Below are positions 5,988 through 8,062 of a DNA stretch of 8,062 nucleotides, in pieces. Below the pieces are notes generated by a model, which worked only from the letters and a program-made list of their open reading frames with translations, searched no databases and was not told the origin of the DNA. Source of the DNA: Bacteroidota bacterium (lineage in GTDB: Bacteria > Bacteroidota > Ignavibacteria > UBA10030); the NCBI GenBank assembly GCA_025455125.1, contig JALONE010000030.1, forward strand, positions 1-8,062, given 5' to 3'. The stretch's first letter is position 1, and each line of letters opens with the position of its first letter. Made by a program: the position numbers and the translations under genes.

Positions 5988-6036
5988 GGATTGCCGGAGG
6001 GACGGCTTCATCGGTCGGCCCTTTTGCCTTCTGACC
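5973..6036. other. Large imperfect hairpin between mgtE and the PAP2 gene
   Basis: The 17 bases at 5973-5989 pair with 6020-6036 with only two mismatches, around a 30-base GC-rich spacer. Weaker pairing continues outward for about ten more bases. On the minus strand the second arm is T-rich (CCTTTTGACTTTTGACC), so it could slow or end transcription after mgtE, but it lacks a compact GC stem and is not a standard terminator. It may just be a by-product of inverted repeat tracts. Confidence 0.5.
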
Positions 6037-6055
6037 TTTGAATTCTGCCTTACTT
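6021..6055 (-). repeat. Heptad repeat tract, unit like TCAGAAG / TCAAAGG
   Basis: On the plus strand five 7-base units read CTTTTGC, CTTCTGA, CCTTTGA, ATTCTGC and CTTACTT, the reverse-complement form of the GTCAAAA words at 5967-5987. It lies directly after the mgtE stop (TAG at 6058-6060). Confidence 0.65.
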
Positions 6056-6057
6056 TC

Positions 6058-7461
6058 CTACACCAACCATCGCAGCAACAGCGTCGAGATGCTGAGGAAG
6101 ATGGTGATTCCCAGGACGTCCTGGAAGGCCGTTTCAAATGGGCCGGTGGTGATCGCAGGGTCGAAGCCCATGCTTCTTGAAAGCATCGGGACAACCGTGC
6201 CGATGAGTCCGGAAATGTTGACGGAGATGAACATCGACATTCCGACGGCGAAGCCGAACACCCAAGTGCCATGCCAGAACGAGCCGATCGCTCCCAGCAC
6301 CAGGCCGCAAGCACCGCCGATGATCACCGAGGATTCAGCCTGACGACGCACCGGGATCCACCACCGCTTCAGGTCCACATGTCCTGTGGCGAGTCCGCGG
6401 ACGATGACCGCGGCGGATTGCAGTCCCGTGTTCCCCGAGATGGCGGAGATGATGGGCATGAACGACGCAAGCAGGATCACCCGTGACAACGTCGCGTCGA
6501 ACTGGGCGACGACGACACCGGCGAGGAACTCGATGGCCAGGGTGATGAGAACCCACGGAAGGCGAAGGAATGCGATCTGCGCCGGCGTGCGACGCTCAAG
6601 CTCGATGGTGTCGGATCCGACCAAACGCGCGACATCCTCCTCATGCTCTTCTTCGATGACGTCGACCACGTCGTCCACCGTGATGCGTCCGAGGAGTTTT
6701 CCCGCGGTGTCGGTGACAGGAAGGGAAACGATGTCATACTTCTTGAAGATCCGTGCCACCTCTTCCTGGTCAACGTCCGTGGTGACGCGCACGGCATCCG
6801 GGTTCATGATCTTGTCGACCCGTTTGTTCGGTGCGTAGATCAATAGGTCCTGCAACGGAATGGTGCCGACGAGCAATCCCTGGTCGTCCACGACGTGGAC
6901 ATTGTAGATGTTCTTATGCTCCTTCGCAAATTTCCGGACCTCGCGGATGGCTCTCTTAATCGTGTCCTTCAATCCCACCGCGACGACCTCCTTCCCCATG
7001 ATACCGCCGGCGGTGTTCTCATCGTAGCGGAGCAGTTCCTCGACTGCCGAGGAATCCTCGACATCCATCGTTTCCAGCACCTGCTCGGCCCGCTCTTCCG
7101 GCAGTTCGCCGACGATGTCGGCCGCGTCGTCCGAGGCCATCTCGTCAACGATCTCGGTCAACCGGGGCTGCGGCATCGCATGCAGCAAGCGTTCGCGATG
7201 TCCTTCGTCCAGGTCAAGCAGCACTTCGCCGGCGATGTCGCTGGGCAGAAGGCCGAAGAGGTAATCGGCTTCATCCGCATCTAGACGGTTCAGGATGTGC
7301 GCAATGTCACCCGGATACAGGTCCTGGACGATGTTGAGCACGAGGTAGTCCGACTTGGAGCGGACGAGTTCCTCGATGTCCTGCATCAGTTCATCGTCCA
7401 CTTCGATCAATTGACGCGAAGGACGGGCACCAACCTCGGGCGTATCGGGAGGGGAGGTCAT
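6058..7461 (-). CDS. mgtE: Magnesium transporter MgtE
   Basis: A Mg2+-gated magnesium channel of the inner membrane, active as a dimer. The 467-residue length is normal. Residues 45-146 form the acidic, helical MgtE N-domain (LYPGDIAHILNRL and repeated D/E-rich turns). Residues 150-270 form a CBS-domain pair (HVVDDQGLLVGTIPLQDLL and LPVTDTAGKLLGRITVDDVVDVI). Residues 298-465 form the five-helix pore domain with SGNTGLQSAAVIVRGLATG (342-360), and GFDPAITTGPFETAFQDVLG (432-451) with Asp434 and Asp448, the first likely the pore Mg2+ ligand by family position. Acidic residues in the N and CBS domains fit Mg2+ sensing that closes the channel. The ATG at 7461 is the only sensible start, since a stop-rich heptad repeat lies before it and no Shine-Dalgarno sequence is seen. 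It lies 6 bases after rsmA, an arrangement I recall from Bacteroidota and relatives. Confidence 0.97.
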   Translation of the reverse strand: MTSPPDTPEVGARPSRQLIEVDDELMQDIEELVRSKSDYLVLNIVQDLYPGDIAHILNRLDADEADYLFGLLPSDIAGEVLLDLDEGHRERLLHAMPQPRLTEIVDEMASDDAADIVGELPEERAEQVLETMDVEDSSAVEELLRYDENTAGGIMGKEVVAVGLKDTIKRAIREVRKFAKEHKNIYNVHVVDDQGLLVGTIPLQDLLIYAPNKRVDKIMNPDAVRVTTDVDQEEVARIFKKYDIVSLPVTDTAGKLLGRITVDDVVDVIEEEHEEDVARLVGSDTIELERRTPAQIAFLRLPWVLITLAIEFLAGVVVAQFDATLSRVILLASFMPIISAISGNTGLQSAAVIVRGLATGHVDLKRWWIPVRRQAESSVIIGGACGLVLGAIGSFWHGTWVFGFAVGMSMFISVNISGLIGTVVPMLSRSMGFDPAITTGPFETAFQDVLGITIFLSISTLLLRWLV

Positions 7462-7501
7462 TATTGATTATTGATTGTTGATTGATGATTGGGGATTGGG
7501 G
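7460..7501 (-). repeat. Heptad repeat tract CNNNAAT spanning the rsmA-mgtE junction
   Basis: Read on the minus strand, six perfect 7-base units follow one another: CCCCAAT, CCCCAAT, CATCAAT, CAACAAT, CAATAAT and CAATAAT. It is the inverted form of the tracts at 225 and 4913 and shares their identical 18-mer (7466-7483). It encodes the last ten residues and stop of rsmA and runs into the mgtE start codon. Confidence 0.85.
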
Positions 7502-8062
7502 CCCAGCATCATTGTGAGGTCGACGAACTCGGCGATCGTGAGTTGTTCAGGTCTGCGGTGAAGGTCAATGCTCACGCGTGCAAGTGCCTCATCTGTCCAT
7601 CCGCCTGCCTTCAAGCCGTTGCGCAGAGTCTTCCGCCGTTGGCCGAAGGTGGAACGCACAACCCGGCGGAACATCTGTTCGTCGACTGGCGGTAAGTGGG
7701 TTCGCATTGCCAATCGAATGATCGCTGAATCGACATCCGGACGCGGGAAAAAACAATTTCGTGAAACTTTGAACAACATGCGGCATTCGGTGTAGAATTG
7801 CGCAAAGACCGAGAGGATGCCGTACTCTTTCGTCCCCGGAACAGAAACGAGGCGGCGGGCCACTTCCAACTGCACCATGAGCGTCGCGTCGGTTACATGC
7901 GTGCGTCTATCGATAAGCCAGAAGAGGATGTCACTCGTGAGATTGTACGGGATGTTCCCCGCGACGCGGATTGGTCCACGCCGTTCTGCCGCGACGGTGA
8001 CGAGGTCGACGTCGAGCACGCTCTGATGACGCAGATCGATCTTCGATCCGAATGTTTCCGAG
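7468..8062 (-). CDS. rsmA: 16S rRNA dimethyladenosine transferase RsmA (KsgA), 5' end beyond the window
   Basis: S-adenosylmethionine-dependent enzyme that dimethylates two adjacent adenosines near the 3' end of 16S rRNA during small-subunit assembly. The frame stays open to the window edge and the visible part covers the C-terminal two-thirds. An internal GTG at 8019 is not the start, because the codons before it read as family sequence (a HQSVLDVD segment equivalent to the gD-x-L-x-x-D motif). The visible motifs are GNIPYNLTS (catalytic motif IV), CFFPRPDVDSAIIRL, VRSTFGQRRKTLRNGLK and RRPEQLTIAEFVDL, all typical of RsmA. The SAM-binding glycine motif would lie in the missing part. After the normal family end, the last ten residues (PNPQSSINNQ) and the TAA are encoded entirely by a heptad repeat tract, so the tail is probably not functional. 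mgtE follows after 6 bases, so co-transcription is likely. Confidence 0.95.
   Translation of the reverse strand, partial: SETFGSKIDLRHQSVLDVDLVTVAAERRGPIRVAGNIPYNLTSDILFWLIDRRTHVTDATLMVQLEVARRLVSVPGTKEYGILSVFAQFYTECRMLFKVSRNCFFPRPDVDSAIIRLAMRTHLPPVDEQMFRRVVRSTFGQRRKTLRNGLKAGGWTDEALARVSIDLHRRPEQLTIAEFVDLTMMLGPNPQSSINNQ

Noticed and set aside
5993..6019. Compact terminator after mgtE (GCCG/CGGC stem)
   Set aside because: The stem has only about 4 base pairs and the T run is interrupted; the larger heptad hairpin is the better description.
5431..6180. Plus-strand open frame (249 codons)
   Set aside because: Runs antisense to the PAP2 gene, through a repeat gap and into mgtE; no recognisable domain.
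1..8062. tRNA or rRNA genes, insertion-sequence transposases, phage genes
   Set aside because: None seen on either strand; no cloverleaf-like sequence in the gaps and no transposase or integrase motif.

Overview
The window is a compact bacterial chromosome segment in which every supported gene lies on the minus strand. Reading in transcription order (right to left) the genes are: rsmA (5' end cut by the window edge), mgtE, a PAP2-family membrane phosphatase/transferase, a small conserved-looking protein of unknown function, a membrane-anchored SpoIIE-type PP2C phosphatase, aroQ, a relic of a GxxExxY-family gene, a HAD hydrolase, acpS and a factor-independent terminator. The proteins are mostly housekeeping: rRNA methylation, magnesium uptake, lipid phosphate chemistry, a phosphatase signalling branch, shikimate synthesis and acyl-carrier-protein activation. 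The rsmA-mgtE adjacency, scarce Shine-Dalgarno sequences and the style of the repeats point to the Bacteroidota/Chlorobiota/Ignavibacteriota (FCB) side of bacteria, probably an environmental lineage with G+C a little above half. This assignment is an inference of low to moderate confidence.

There are three tight gene pairs: rsmA-mgtE (6-base gap), the small unknown gene and the SpoIIE phosphatase (ATGA overlap), and the HAD hydrolase and acpS (2-base gap, with the acpS ribosome-binding site inside the end of the HAD gene). The acpS end is followed by a GC-rich hairpin with a T run, so transcription probably stops at about position 173.

The unusual layer lies between the genes. Every gap longer than about 10 bases is made largely of degenerate tandem repeats with a 7-base period. 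They use several different words (AATCAAY, AGTCAWA, NNNTCAG, GCTCNNN), plus one family with an 8-base period (CACNAAGA). An identical 18-mer occurs at three gaps, one of them in inverted orientation. The repeats do not stop at gene borders. They encode the last ten residues and stop of RsmA, the last seven or so residues and stop of the SpoIIE phosphatase, the stop codons of aroQ and acpS, and the start codons of mgtE, the PAP2 gene and the HAD gene.

The gap between aroQ and the HAD gene holds the C-terminal third of a GxxExxY-family (PD-(D/E)XK nuclease superfamily) protein between two inverted copies of the 8-base-period repeat, which looks like the remnant of an inserted unit. The two longest remaining gaps share one design: a heptad tract, a spacer of about 30 bases, then a heptad tract in reverse complement, giving a large imperfect hairpin. 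These repeats and the relic, rather than any single gene, are what is worth a second look here.
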